Made by a program: the position numbers and the translations under genes. From DASUCS01 sp041166385 (GTDB lineage Bacteria > Actinomycetota > Acidimicrobiia > Acidimicrobiales > JACDCH01), in assembly GCA_041166385.1 (NCBI GenBank), contig JBEEFW010000057.1, positions 61,430 to 125,429 of the forward strand: a stretch of 64,000 bases of DNA. Reading direction: 5' to 3'. The notes beneath the pieces are model-generated. The model ran no database searches. It had not been told where the DNA came from and was given only the letters and a program-made list of their open reading frames with translations. Below, one piece after another: positions 55,858 through 64,000 of the stretch (positions are counted from its first letter, which is position 1; every line of letters starts with the position of its first letter).

Positions 55858-57990
55858 TCATTGAGCGACTGGGATCGAAATGACTGCGCTCTTGACTCCC
55901 ATTGACGATTGGACCGCGACGAGTATCTGTGTCGCGCCGGCGGGGATGTCCGGGGCGGGGACGGTCACCTGTTCGAGTCCGTCGCCAAGCGTCTCTACCG
56001 TTCCAGGCGTCGCGACATCGTTGATGAAGACGATCGCCTGTTGCGCTCCTGGATCCGCCGGACTCCGGAAGTTGCGGCCGATGAGTCGCAGCGGTTCGCC
56101 GCGTTTCGCCAATCCCCCGGACACGCCGACGACGCGCGCCTGATCGTCCTCGATCCGCACGGGCCATACCTCGGTCGCGACACCGAGCGACGTCGTCACC
56201 GTGAGGTTCTTTGTACTGGCGGCCACGCCGGGCGAAACCACGGCCTGGAGGGAACTGTCGGACTCCGACGTCACACGCAGCGGGCCGACGCCGTCGAGAT
56301 CAACGGTCGCGTGTTGGTCCGGGCGCGTGCCCGAAGGGAGGAAGTTTTGACCGCTAATCGTCAACGTCTCAGCCGGGCGAACTGATGCCGGGACGACCGA
56401 CGTGATGGTTGGTGGATTCGACTCGACCGCCTTGTTGCCCACGTAGACCGCGGCGGCGCCCGACGTGAGAGCCAGAAGGGTGGATGGCATCTGCGGCAGA
56501 ACGGGATGCTGCGCGAGCTGCGCGACGAAGTAGCCGAGCGCCACCACGTTGAAGAGCAGATATTGCGAGTCGACAAGGTCTGATTGGCCGGCGTCGTCTT
56601 TGAAGATCTGGTCGATCTTTGTCTGGCCGGCGTCATCGACGGTCTTCTGCAGCGTGCCGTTGTCGATGCGCCGTTTGACGACGCCCTTGGCGAGAACGGC
56701 CGCGGCGAAGGGTCCGCCCAACAAGATCAGATAGTCGTCCCAGCGATCGTTCGGAATGACCTCGTCGATGGTGTCGCCGACGACGTTGTCGGTCGTAGGG
56801 GTCGCACCGTCGGGCGTGGCCGCGGCCTTGGTCACAGTGGTGGCATCGGCGGCGTTAGCGACCGTGGCCGGCTGCTGGTCCTTGGGAAGATCTTCGGCGA
56901 ACGTTACGCGGCCCGCGAGAAACGCGAGCCCCCAGACGACGGCCACCGTCCAGATTCCAACTTGCACCTTCGACGTCGAGATGCGTCCGTCACCGCCGAC
57001 GAGCGGTTGGAACATCCCCCGCGGTTTGCCCCCGATGAACGTCAGCAGCCCCAGGCCGATGACCAACACTGCTGCTGCGGAGACATAGTCCCAGCGGTGT
57101 TGCCGAAACTGGTAGAGCGCGAGGACGACGAGGCCGATCACCACGACCCGTGAGACATCGAAGCCGATGGTGCTGGACGACTGCGCCGTCGGCGTGACCC
57201 GAGCGTTGTGGAAGGTGACGTCCTTGCTCTCGCCGCGGCCGAGCGTGACAACCCACTGCCCTTCTTCGCGCGTGAAACTCGCGGGCGCCGTGCGTTCCTC
57301 GAGCTTGTACTCGCCGGCGCGCAGTCCGGCGTGAGTCGTCTCTGGCGCTTCCGTTGTCACCGTGGCCTCGTACTCGTTTGGGCCGCTGATGACGACGGAG
57401 GCGCCGGCGAGACCACCCTTGGTGGTGCCGTCCTCGAGAACCTTGATGACGAGTGAGGCTGCTCGATCGTTCCTGAGCGAGAACGTCTGCGCGTCTTTGG
57501 CTACGAGCGTGACCGGTTCATCGGGGGAGGCCAGATGCCCGGCCGGTACCTTCATCTCCTTGACGACATACGAGCCCGGCGCGAGTGGGACCGATGTCAC
57601 CCTTCCGTCGGCTCCAGTGATGAGTTCGCTCACCGAGGTCTCGCCTTTGCGGACGGAGAAGACAGCTCCTTCGAGCGGCTTTGGCTCATCATTGGTCACT
57701 ACGAGCGTGATCGTGCCGCCGTGCACCAGAGGGAGATCGACCGTCGCAGCGGTACCCGCGACAACGGAGACTGACGGCGTCGCGATAGCGAACATGCCGG
57801 CAGGGGCCGTCGCAAGTGCGATCGTGTAAGTGCCGGCCGCGACCTTGAGCGTCGCCTTGCCGTCTGCGCCTACATCCCCCGTTACAACGGAGCCCGTCTG
57901 GGGCGTTGCGGACACCTTCGCACCAGCAAAGTCCGCTGCCTCATCTGGTACGAGCCTGACTACGAGAGTTTCAGGATTGTCGTCGGCCAT
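55858..57990 (-). CDS. Large membrane protein with Cna-B-like and TIG domains
   Basis: 710 aa from ATG 57990 (ATG 57999 also possible). Residues 1 to about 265 hold three beta-sandwich repeats of the SpaA/Cna-B kind (VGADGKATLKVAAGTYTI, GADGRVTSVPLAPGSYVVKEM, HAGLRAGEYKLEERTAP). About six hydrophobic segments lie between 275 and 520, and two IPT/TIG domains follow (PPTITSVVPASVRPAETLTISGQNF; RGEPLRLIGRNF). There is no N-terminal signal peptide, so the Cna-B region would be cytoplasmic unless the protein inserts N-out. The function is unknown. 28 bp upstream of the phospholipase gene on the same strand. Confidence 0.75.
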   Translation of the reverse strand: MADDNPETLVVRLVPDEAADFAGAKVSATPQTGSVVTGDVGADGKATLKVAAGTYTIALATAPAGMFAIATPSVSVVAGTAATVDLPLVHGGTITLVVTNDEPKPLEGAVFSVRKGETSVSELITGADGRVTSVPLAPGSYVVKEMKVPAGHLASPDEPVTLVAKDAQTFSLRNDRAASLVIKVLEDGTTKGGLAGASVVISGPNEYEATVTTEAPETTHAGLRAGEYKLEERTAPASFTREEGQWVVTLGRGESKDVTFHNARVTPTAQSSSTIGFDVSRVVVIGLVVLALYQFRQHRWDYVSAAAVLVIGLGLLTFIGGKPRGMFQPLVGGDGRISTSKVQVGIWTVAVVWGLAFLAGRVTFAEDLPKDQQPATVANAADATTVTKAAATPDGATPTTDNVVGDTIDEVIPNDRWDDYLILLGGPFAAAVLAKGVVKRRIDNGTLQKTVDDAGQTKIDQIFKDDAGQSDLVDSQYLLFNVVALGYFVAQLAQHPVLPQMPSTLLALTSGAAAVYVGNKAVESNPPTITSVVPASVRPAETLTISGQNFLPSGTRPDQHATVDLDGVGPLRVTSESDSSLQAVVSPGVAASTKNLTVTTSLGVATEVWPVRIEDDQARVVGVSGGLAKRGEPLRLIGRNFRSPADPGAQQAIVFINDVATPGTVETLGDGLEQVTVPAPDIPAGATQILVAVQSSMGVKSAVISIPVAQ

Positions 57991-58179
57991 GCACACCATC
58001 CCGTCGCTAGTGCGCGTCCCGCAAGATGCGCCCGCCCGTGGTTGGCACGCCGATGATGATCGGCGACCGAGTCGCTCGCTGGCACACTACGCGCGGTGGA
58101 TCGATGTTGCGCTCGCGAACGTGTTCGCCGCACAGAGTGACAACCGCGCTCCGAATCGCATTCGTTCCTGATCTGCCTG

Positions 58180-58680
58180 TCAGCGGTCGCAGACCATCCA
58201 GACCACCTCGCCAGCGACCTCCTCCGTTGTGCAGTGATCGCGGCGGAAGCCCAGCTTCTCCGCCACCCGAAGCGACGGTGCGTTCCAGGACCCAATAGTC
58301 GCCCAGATTCGACGCCGGCCTGTATCGAATACGGCGTCGAGCAGCGCTCGGGCAGCTTCGGTCGCGTACCCGTGCCCATGCGCCCGAGGCAGCAACTCAT
58401 ACGCGAGCTCAGGCTCCTCGAGCGAGCCACGCCCAACGACGATCGCGGTGTATCCCAACGCTTCGCCATCGGGCCGCTTACGGAGCACCAGCGCCCCGAT
58501 GCCCGTGGTCTCGATCGTCTTCGTCATGACGTCGATCCGCTCGAGCGTGTCCGCCACAGTGAACGTGCCCGTTCCCCGAGTGTTCAGCAACTCGGCGAAC
58601 CACTCCGCGTCGCTCGGTTCCTCCGGTGTCAAGATGAGCCGCTCGGTCTCGATTCGCAAGGGCATCGGCGAGAACGTCAT
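58180..58680 (-). CDS. GNAT-family acetyltransferase (RimJ/RimL-like)
   Basis: 166 aa from ATG 58680 (ATG 58665 also plausible; the frame is open to 58818 without family similarity). LRIETERLILTPEEPSDAEWFAELLN opens the fold, YELLPRAHGHGYATEAARALLDAVF is the acetyl-CoA loop, and NAPSLRVAEKLGFRRDH the late motif. Substrate unknown. The 189 bp between its stop and the TIG-protein start hold nothing recognisable. Confidence 0.86.
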   Translation of the reverse strand: MTFSPMPLRIETERLILTPEEPSDAEWFAELLNTRGTGTFTVADTLERIDVMTKTIETTGIGALVLRKRPDGEALGYTAIVVGRGSLEEPELAYELLPRAHGHGYATEAARALLDAVFDTGRRRIWATIGSWNAPSLRVAEKLGFRRDHCTTEEVAGEVVWMVCDR

Positions 58681-58798
58681 AGGTCGCTGCGAGCTTCGCA
58701 CCCGGTGCCTTGATCCACACGCACAGACTGTCCGCTCTGGTACGCCTCCCTCATCCTCAAATGCCCGAGCGGCCGTAGTTTCCAAAGTCGAGCCCCGC

Positions 58799-58819
58799 GT
58801 TGCCCGGAGATTGGGCAAC
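58799..58819. terminator. Hairpin between antiporter fusion and acetyltransferase
   Basis: GTTGCCC (58799-58805) and GGGCAAC (58813-58819) form a perfect 7-bp stem with a 7-nt loop in the 204-bp gap between two minus-strand genes. It lies 66 bp after the antiporter stop. No T run. Likely a terminator for the amt-antiporter transcript. Nothing else in this gap is recognisable. Confidence 0.45.
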
Positions 58820-58884
58820 CACTCGGTATCACCGCTGTGAAGAACTGGCCTGCGCTTACGCGACCGTCCTGCGAACCTGCGGAG

Positions 58885-61482
58885 TTAGAAACCGGTGCCG
58901 GTTGTTCGAGTCCGCGAGAACAACTTGCGACGTCGTGTTGCGGTGACGCCCGAAGCGATCAGTGTCGACACTCGTTCCTCTTGTGCGGCCGTGAGCTTGG
59001 CTCCATCTCTGTTGACGACCTCAAATCGATTGATGGCGCCCCCTCGCTCCACGGTCACATTCGCAGAGCGCACCTCGACGCGCGCGGCAGCGAGCGCGCT
59101 CGCAAGCGCGTGCAGCAAACCGGGCCGGTCGGCCGCCTGAACCTCGCAGATCGTGTGCCACGGGGACGCAGTCGAATCGAACGACACCTCGGCATCGGGG
59201 ACGCCTTCTGACTCCAGCGGGGATCTGAGTCTCGCGGCGATGGCGATGGCGACCCGGTCGCGGTCCGGCAGCGGACCGCGGATTCGAAACGATTCCAACG
59301 CGGCGCCATCGCTCCAGGTGGCGACCTCCGCATGATCGACCTCCACGCCGGCGTCCGCGAGCGCACCAGTGATCGCCGCCAGCAAGCCCGGCTGATCGCG
59401 AGTGCCGACGTCGACACGATCGGCGCCGATCACGTCGATCTGCGGCGAGTGCGAGTGGTTGAGCAGCGCGGCGTGGCGGGCGATCTCGCCCGGGGTTTGG
59501 CGCAGCAGGTAGCTGCGGGGGGCATGCTCGATACGCGCGCGCGCAGCGGGATCCTCGACGAGCGTCATCGCGTCAGCGCGGCGTCGCTCGATGAGGTTGC
59601 GCGTATCGATGCCTGTCAGCACGGAATCGCGCAAAACCATTTGGACCAGGTCGTACAGCTCGCGGAGACGGGCGATCTCCCATCGTTCGCGCCCTTCGTC
59701 GCGCAGCGCACTCAGCACGTAGAGCGCGCGGGCGCGCTCGGGCGTGTCGAGATGCGACGCGAGTTCGAGCACGGCGCGCTCGCCGAGGCCACCCGGCTGG
59801 CGGGCGGCGGACCACAGGAGGTCGCGGTCCGCGATCAGCGCAAGGATCTCGTCGCGGGCCTCGCCTTCGACACCCAGGCGGCGGAGCACCGCTCCCGGAT
59901 TGCGTACGTCGGCGAGGAACGCGGCGAGCAGCAGTCGGTCGATGTGGTGGAGCGCCCGTAACTCCGTGACGAGCGGATCATCGACGTCGAGCGAGCGCAG
60001 CCGCTCCATCGACGCGAGCCGGTAGGGCTCGAGCGGGTCGATGCTGAACGCGTCGGAACGACGCTCGCGGAACGTCTCTGCTACCTCGGGGAGTGCCCGA
60101 TCGAGCACCCCGGTCATCTCGAGAAATCGCCACGATCGAGCGTTCCCTCGTTCAATCACGTCGAGCAGCCGGTTGAGGGAGTCGTCGTCCCACGGCAAGG
60201 GCTCCTCGGGCAGGTTGGCAAGCTGGTCGACCACGTCGTCCGGCGGTTGCTGACGCGCCGCCACGATGGCGGCGTCGAGTGCGACGCGCAGCGCGCGTGC
60301 TGGGTCGAGCGAGCTGGCCGCCGGACGATCGCGTCGTAGACGGGCGTAGCGCAGCTTGAGCAGTTGTGGGGTGCCGAGCGTGGTCACGAGCACCACGAGC
60401 AACAGTGCGGCGTAGAGGTCTTGGTCGAGCACGCCGCTCTGTAGTCCGATGGTGGCGAAGATGAGGCCGACCTCGCCGCGGGGCAGCATTCCCAAGCCGA
60501 CGAGGACCTTGTCAGCATGAGTGCCGATCGCGCCGATTGGTGACACCAACTTTCCGACGACCGCCACGACCAGCAGCAGCGCGGCGTCGCGCAGGACGTC
60601 AATGCGACCGAACGCCTCGATCCGGGCGTCGATGCCGATCTGGAGGAAGAAGACGGGGATGAAGAGGTGACCCACAGGCGCGAGCTCGCGGCGAATCCGG
60701 TCGGATTGCGCGCTCCGAGACAACGCGATGCCCGCGACGAACGCTCCGACGATTGGCGCCAGTTGTGCGGCGTCGGCCAGTTGTGCGAATCCGAGCGTGA
60801 ACGCCAGTGCGAGCGCCACGAGCGTTCCCGTCGATCGCGACACGCGGTCGACGAGCGCGAACAGTGGCGGTGCCAGCCGAAGGCCGATCAGCCCGCCTAC
60901 CGCCAGGAAGCCGACGGCGACAAGAACGATCCCGGCAACGGACAGCGCCGACACCGAGCCCTGGGTCACGATGCGCACGACGACGGTGAGGACGACGAGA
61001 CCCATGACGTCGTCGGCCACGGCGGCGCCGAGGACGATGCGCGCTTCGGTCGTCGCCAAGGCGTGCAAGTCGCCGAACACGCGGGCGGTGATGCCGACGC
61101 TGGTGGCCGTGAGCGCCGCTCCGACGAAAAGTGACGTCTTGAAGTCGTCACCGATGAGTTCCATCACGCCGATGCCGAGCACCATCGGAGTGACGACGCC
61201 GACGATGGCGACCAGCATCGATGCGCGACCGACCTTGCCCAGCTCGGCGAGGTCCATCTCGAGCCCGACGTCGAGTAGCAGGAGGATGACGCCGATCTCT
61301 CCGAGCGTGCGCAGTACGTCGTCGCTGTTGCCGACGAGGCCGAGCAGCGAAGGCCCGATCAGGATTCCGGCAACGATCTCGCCGACCACGGCCGGGACGC
61401 CGATGCGCTCAGCCAGCTCCGCCGCCACCTTGGCGGCGACGAGTACCACGAGGATGTCGCGAAGAATGTGAGCGAGGTCCAT
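58885..61482 (-). CDS. CPA2 cation/proton antiporter fused to GlnD-like C-terminal region (degenerate HD + two ACT)
   Basis: 865 aa. Residues 1-380 are a Kef-type CPA2 antiporter with about 12 membrane segments and the paired Asp157-Asp158 (AVADDVMGLVV). Residues 440-625 resemble the uridylyl-removing HD domain of GlnD, but the metal-binding His-Asp pair is lost (FLADVRNPG where GlnD has HDIGKG). Residues 650-675 (APRSYLLRQTPGEIARHAALL) match the GlnD linker, then come two ACT domains at about 683-755 and 775-845 (RDQPGLLAAITGAL; ADRPGLLHALASAL). The nucleotidyltransferase domain is absent. ACT domains of GlnD bind glutamine, so glutamine-regulated ion exchange is the inferred role. Confidence 0.88.
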   Translation of the reverse strand: MDLAHILRDILVVLVAAKVAAELAERIGVPAVVGEIVAGILIGPSLLGLVGNSDDVLRTLGEIGVILLLLDVGLEMDLAELGKVGRASMLVAIVGVVTPMVLGIGVMELIGDDFKTSLFVGAALTATSVGITARVFGDLHALATTEARIVLGAAVADDVMGLVVLTVVVRIVTQGSVSALSVAGIVLVAVGFLAVGGLIGLRLAPPLFALVDRVSRSTGTLVALALAFTLGFAQLADAAQLAPIVGAFVAGIALSRSAQSDRIRRELAPVGHLFIPVFFLQIGIDARIEAFGRIDVLRDAALLLVVAVVGKLVSPIGAIGTHADKVLVGLGMLPRGEVGLIFATIGLQSGVLDQDLYAALLLVVLVTTLGTPQLLKLRYARLRRDRPAASSLDPARALRVALDAAIVAARQQPPDDVVDQLANLPEEPLPWDDDSLNRLLDVIERGNARSWRFLEMTGVLDRALPEVAETFRERRSDAFSIDPLEPYRLASMERLRSLDVDDPLVTELRALHHIDRLLLAAFLADVRNPGAVLRRLGVEGEARDEILALIADRDLLWSAARQPGGLGERAVLELASHLDTPERARALYVLSALRDEGRERWEIARLRELYDLVQMVLRDSVLTGIDTRNLIERRRADAMTLVEDPAARARIEHAPRSYLLRQTPGEIARHAALLNHSHSPQIDVIGADRVDVGTRDQPGLLAAITGALADAGVEVDHAEVATWSDGAALESFRIRGPLPDRDRVAIAIAARLRSPLESEGVPDAEVSFDSTASPWHTICEVQAADRPGLLHALASALAAARVEVRSANVTVERGGAINRFEVVNRDGAKLTAAQEERVSTLIASGVTATRRRKLFSRTRTTGTGF

Positions 61483-61497
61483 CAGGGAACGTGGTTC

Positions 61498-61539
61498 TCC
61501 CTGTCAGGCGTACACATAGGTGCGTACGCCTGACAGGGA
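61498..61539. terminator. 16-bp perfect hairpin between amt and the antiporter fusion
   Basis: TCCCTGTCAGGCGTAC (61498-61513) and its exact complement (61524-61539) flank a 10-nt loop, filling most of the 74-bp gap between the amt stop and the antiporter start. No T run follows on the gene strand, and the stem ends 15 bp before the downstream ATG. It could be an intercistronic terminator, a processing or stability stem, or an operator. Confidence 0.55.
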
Positions 61540-61556
61540 AACGTGGAGGTGGTGGG

Positions 61557-63101
61557 TTAGACGGTCTCCAGCGGTTCTTCTCGGGTGGGGCTGACGCCCG
61601 CATGCGGCACGAGAGCCTCGACCTCCATGAACTCGGGATAGGCGAGCGCACCCATCTCCGGCATGTCCACGCCGGCGAGCTCGACCTCGGCGGTTGGACG
61701 GATGCCGCCCTTCATGACCGCGTTTTGGATCTTGAAGAACAGGAAGGCGATGCCGAAGATCACCGTCCAGATCGTGAGGACCCCGAGTGCCTGCGCGCCG
61801 AGTTGGCGCAGCCCGAGTGAAAAGTCGCCGCCGAAGATGCCGATGACGCCTTTTCCGGATTCGGCTGCTGCCCCTGTGGTGGTGGCGTTCCAGCCGGGCC
61901 CGTAGGTGCCATTGGAGAACAGTCCGACGGCAAGGACGCCGAACGATCCGCAGATGCCGTGCACGCTGATGGCGCCGACAGGGTCGTCGATTCCTCGCTT
62001 CTCCCAGAAGCCGCACGCGATCACGACGAGCACGCCGGCGATCGAACCGATCACGGCGGCGGCCCACGGATCCACGAACGCGCACGGTGCGGTGATGGCG
62101 ACGAGGCCGGCGAGCATGCCGTTGGCCATCATCCCGGGGTCAGGCTTGCCCCACCGCCACATGACCCAGAACATCGAGACGACCGCGCCGAACGCACCGG
62201 CGATGCCGGTGTTGGCGGCGACCGTTGCGAACTGGATGTCGGTGGCGGCGAATGTCGACGCGGCGTTGAAACCGAACCAGCCGAAGAGCAGGATGAACGT
62301 GCCGAGCATCGCCATCGGGATGTGGTGGGCCGGCAAGGTGTTCGGCGAGCCGTCGCGGTTGTACTTGCCGATGCGCGGGCCGAGCACGATGGCGCCGGCC
62401 AGGGCCGCCACCCCTCCGACGCTGTGCACGACGCCCGAGCCGGCGAAGTCGACGTAGCCGAGGCCGAGGTTCATCGAGTCGCCTACCTTGGCGAGCCAGC
62501 CGCCGCCCCATGTCCACGCGCCGAACAAGGGGTAGTAGATGGCGCCGCAGAAGAGGCCCCATCCGACGAACGCGTTCCATTTCCAGCGCTCGGCCATCGC
62601 TCCGGTGGGAATGGTGGCCACCGTGTCCATGAAGGCCACCATGTAGAGGAAGAACCCGAGCGCGGCGGCACCGGCCCCGCCGGGCCCCACCAAGTCGGTG
62701 AGGGCAAACCCTCCCTTCCACAGGAAGACCCAGTCGCCGGAGCCGACGGCGGCGTCGCCGACCGCGGTGTCGAAGCCGATCAGCGGGAGCGAGTAGCCGC
62801 CGAACATCAGGCCGAACCCGACGAGGAAGTACCCGACGAATCCGAGGCCGAAGATGGCGAAGTTGGTCGATACGACATGCGCCGCGTGCTTGGCTCGACA
62901 GAAGCCTGTCTCGACGAGGGCGAAGCCCGCCTGCATGAAGATGACGAGCACCGCGCCGATGACGACCCAGAGCAGGTTCGTCTGTTTGCCGAGCGTGGCA
63001 ACCGGGTCCGCATCTTGCGCGCTGGCGATGCCCGGCAACGCGAGGACGGTGAGAGCGGTCAACCCCACCCCTGTCACCGCCTTCAATGGGCGAAGGGCCA
63101 T
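61557..63101 (-). CDS. amt: Ammonium transporter
   Basis: 514 aa, with an N-terminal signal peptide (GLTALTVLALPGIASA) and eleven membrane segments in the usual Amt order. The pore His pair is in GSGVVHSVGGV and AISVHGICGSFG, and the family signatures ETGFCRAKHAAHVV, DFAGSGVVHSVGG and PHPWAA-like FVDPWAAAV are present. The ATG is preceded by GAAAGGAACG. In most actinobacteria amt is followed by glnK and glnD; here the next gene is the antiporter-GlnD fusion and no glnK is seen. The cytosolic tail (about 50 aa) is long and acidic. The 155 bp upstream hold no operator that I can name. Confidence 0.95.
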   Translation of the reverse strand: MALRPLKAVTGVGLTALTVLALPGIASAQDADPVATLGKQTNLLWVVIGAVLVIFMQAGFALVETGFCRAKHAAHVVSTNFAIFGLGFVGYFLVGFGLMFGGYSLPLIGFDTAVGDAAVGSGDWVFLWKGGFALTDLVGPGGAGAAALGFFLYMVAFMDTVATIPTGAMAERWKWNAFVGWGLFCGAIYYPLFGAWTWGGGWLAKVGDSMNLGLGYVDFAGSGVVHSVGGVAALAGAIVLGPRIGKYNRDGSPNTLPAHHIPMAMLGTFILLFGWFGFNAASTFAATDIQFATVAANTGIAGAFGAVVSMFWVMWRWGKPDPGMMANGMLAGLVAITAPCAFVDPWAAAVIGSIAGVLVVIACGFWEKRGIDDPVGAISVHGICGSFGVLAVGLFSNGTYGPGWNATTTGAAAESGKGVIGIFGGDFSLGLRQLGAQALGVLTIWTVIFGIAFLFFKIQNAVMKGGIRPTAEVELAGVDMPEMGALAYPEFMEVEALVPHAGVSPTREEPLETV

Positions 63102-63256
63102 GTTGATTGCGTTCCTTTCACGTGGTGTCGGGTCGGGACGGACGCCGTTGTCTGACCCGTCGATGAACGTAAGGAACCGCTGTCACACGGCCATGTCGTG
63201 TAGATGAATCGACTACTGCCATCTCCTTGCCGATCTGCGCGCCAATCTGTCGATCG

Positions 63257-63436
63257 TCAGCGTGAAGCTGTCGTGCTCCTGACAAGAAGGAACGCTCGGA
63301 CGAACGCGGTGAGAGCGATCGCGAACATCACCGCCTTTCCGGCCGGCGCCTCCACCGCGAAGAACGAGACGATCGCGACGACGACGACGACCGCGATGAA
63401 GGCGAAGCCGATACGTACCTTCGTGCGATCGTTCAC
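63257..63436 (-). CDS. Small two-helix membrane protein (59 aa)
   Basis: GTG 63436 overlaps the stop of the winged-helix gene upstream (GTGA). The product has a hydrophilic start (NDRTKVR), a first membrane helix rich in Val (IGFAFIAVVVVVAIVSFF), a short AVEAPAGKAV turn and a second helix (MFAIALTAFVRAFLLV), ending at TGA 63257. The 4-bp overlap and the strict hydrophobic pattern support a real gene. Function unknown; it could be a membrane partner of the regulator or of Amt. Confidence 0.65.
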   Translation of the reverse strand: MNDRTKVRIGFAFIAVVVVVAIVSFFAVEAPAGKAVMFAIALTAFVRAFLLVRSTTASR

Positions 63437-63960
63437 GTCGCGGTTTCCTTGAGCTCGAGCAGATACCCGCAGCCCCGGACCGCATGCAGCGTGACGCCGA
63501 GCGGCTGTAACCGCTTCCGCAGCCGCTGAATCGTCGAGTCGAGCATCTGCGTGGTGTAGTCGCCGGGCTCGTCGCGCGCCGCGGCCAAGAGCAGGCCGCG
63601 GGACACGACTCGATCCTGGCGAGCGAGCAGCGGACGCAAGACCGCCAGCTCAACTGCTGGCAGCGCGACCCAAGCGTTCCCGCGTCGCACGATCGCATCG
63701 TCGTCATCGAGGTGGAGCGGAGCATTGCGCCTACTGAGGGCGCGCAAGGTCGCGATCCGCGCGTGTAGATCCGTTGGCTCGGCGGGTCGACGGATCCAAT
63801 CCTCGAGCGTGGTCCATACAGTTGGCGGGCGGGCGGTGGGATGAACCAACAGGAGACGAGGTTGTCCCTCAGCCTCGAGTCGGGCGCGCAGCTCGTCTTC
63901 TTCCGGCCACTGGAGCAGTGTGACGTCGGTTGCGGACGCGCGCGGATGCATTGCTTCCAT
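63433..63960 (-). CDS. Winged-helix regulator with shortened, Asp-less receiver-like N-terminus
   Basis: 175 aa from ATG 63960 with AGGAAGGA 7 nt upstream. Residues about 75-170 form an OmpR/PhoB winged helix (LHLDDDDAIVRRGNAWVALPAVELAVLRPLLARQDRVVSRGLLLAAARD and the wing TLHAVRGCGYLLEL). The N-terminus is only about 70 residues, with QPRLLLVHPTARPP at the place of the phospho-acceptor strand and no Asp there. In actinobacteria the orphan OmpR-type GlnR controls amt; position and form suggest a functional analogue, but homology to GlnR is not shown. Confidence 0.75.
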   Translation of the reverse strand: MEAMHPRASATDVTLLQWPEEDELRARLEAEGQPRLLLVHPTARPPTVWTTLEDWIRRPAEPTDLHARIATLRALSRRNAPLHLDDDDAIVRRGNAWVALPAVELAVLRPLLARQDRVVSRGLLLAAARDEPGDYTTQMLDSTIQRLRKRLQPLGVTLHAVRGCGYLLELKETAT

Positions 63961-64000
63961 GCGAGTTCCTTCCTGGTGAAATGGGCGTGCCGCGCGACCC

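Noticed and set aside
53944..57990. Prophage, integron or contractile injection cassette
   Set aside because: No integrase, transposase, tail, sheath or baseplate gene and no flanking direct repeats were seen; only the domain mix looked unusual.
63102..63256. GlnR-type binding site upstream of amt
   Set aside because: I could not find two GTNAC / GNAAC half-sites at the expected spacing in this stretch.

Overview
The window is high-GC actinobacterial DNA, most likely from the class Acidimicrobiia (an Ilumatobacter-like lineage). This is inferred from the strong G/C third-position bias, frequent GTG starts, typical actinobacterial families (DUF3039, mycothiol-dependent isomerase-like proteins, an AddAB-like helicase-nuclease pair, a small CxxC/HxxC protein) and the LuxR, TetR and c-di-GMP gene content. 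No phage, plasmid or transposase gene was recognised. Genes are packed tightly, often with 4-bp ATGA/GTGA overlaps, and no gap reaches 300 bases.

Layout. 1-11 kb: 3' end of a flavin disulfide reductase, an acetyltransferase, a tRNA, ClpP, two tandem secreted CAP-domain proteins with a duplicated upstream element, a two-gene AddB/AddA-like recombination helicase-nuclease operon, and ribulose-phosphate epimerase. 11-21.3 kb: a membrane-anchored Hsp70-like protein, a PAS-GAF histidine kinase, DUF3039, a Rieske oxygenase, then a lipase / ketopantoate reductase-like / fumarylacetoacetase / homogentisate dioxygenase run (end of tyrosine catabolism). 21.3-46 kb: three paralogous secreted subtilases (S8) that end in 16-18 tandem pentapeptides (W-x-G-x-S/A). 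Two are translationally coupled to a membrane GGDEF/EAL protein and the third to a GNAT acetyltransferase. Between them lie a UbiA prenyltransferase, a NuoF-like protein, OsmC, a STAS/zinc-ribbon protein, an orphan histidine kinase, a surface PHP-domain protein, and two TetR-controlled modules. 46-58 kb: a cluster of LuxR-type regulators, a ferritin-like protein, a PAS-LuxR regulator, an EAL phosphodiesterase with a ruined GGDEF site, a GAF remnant, a phospholipase C-like enzyme and a large Cna-B/TIG membrane protein. 58-64 kb: a nitrogen-associated cluster with a winged-helix regulator lacking a normal receiver, a 59-aa membrane protein, an Amt ammonium transporter and a fusion of a CPA2 cation/proton antiporter with the C-terminal (degenerate HD plus two ACT) part of GlnD.

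The most interesting systems are (i) the antiporter-GlnD-like fusion beside amt, where other actinobacteria carry glnK and glnD, and (ii) the repeat-tailed subtilase / c-di-GMP enzyme pairs, found twice with the same architecture, plus a third subtilase locus that shares an upstream element with one of them. All functions are inferred from sequence motifs read by eye; no database search was run.
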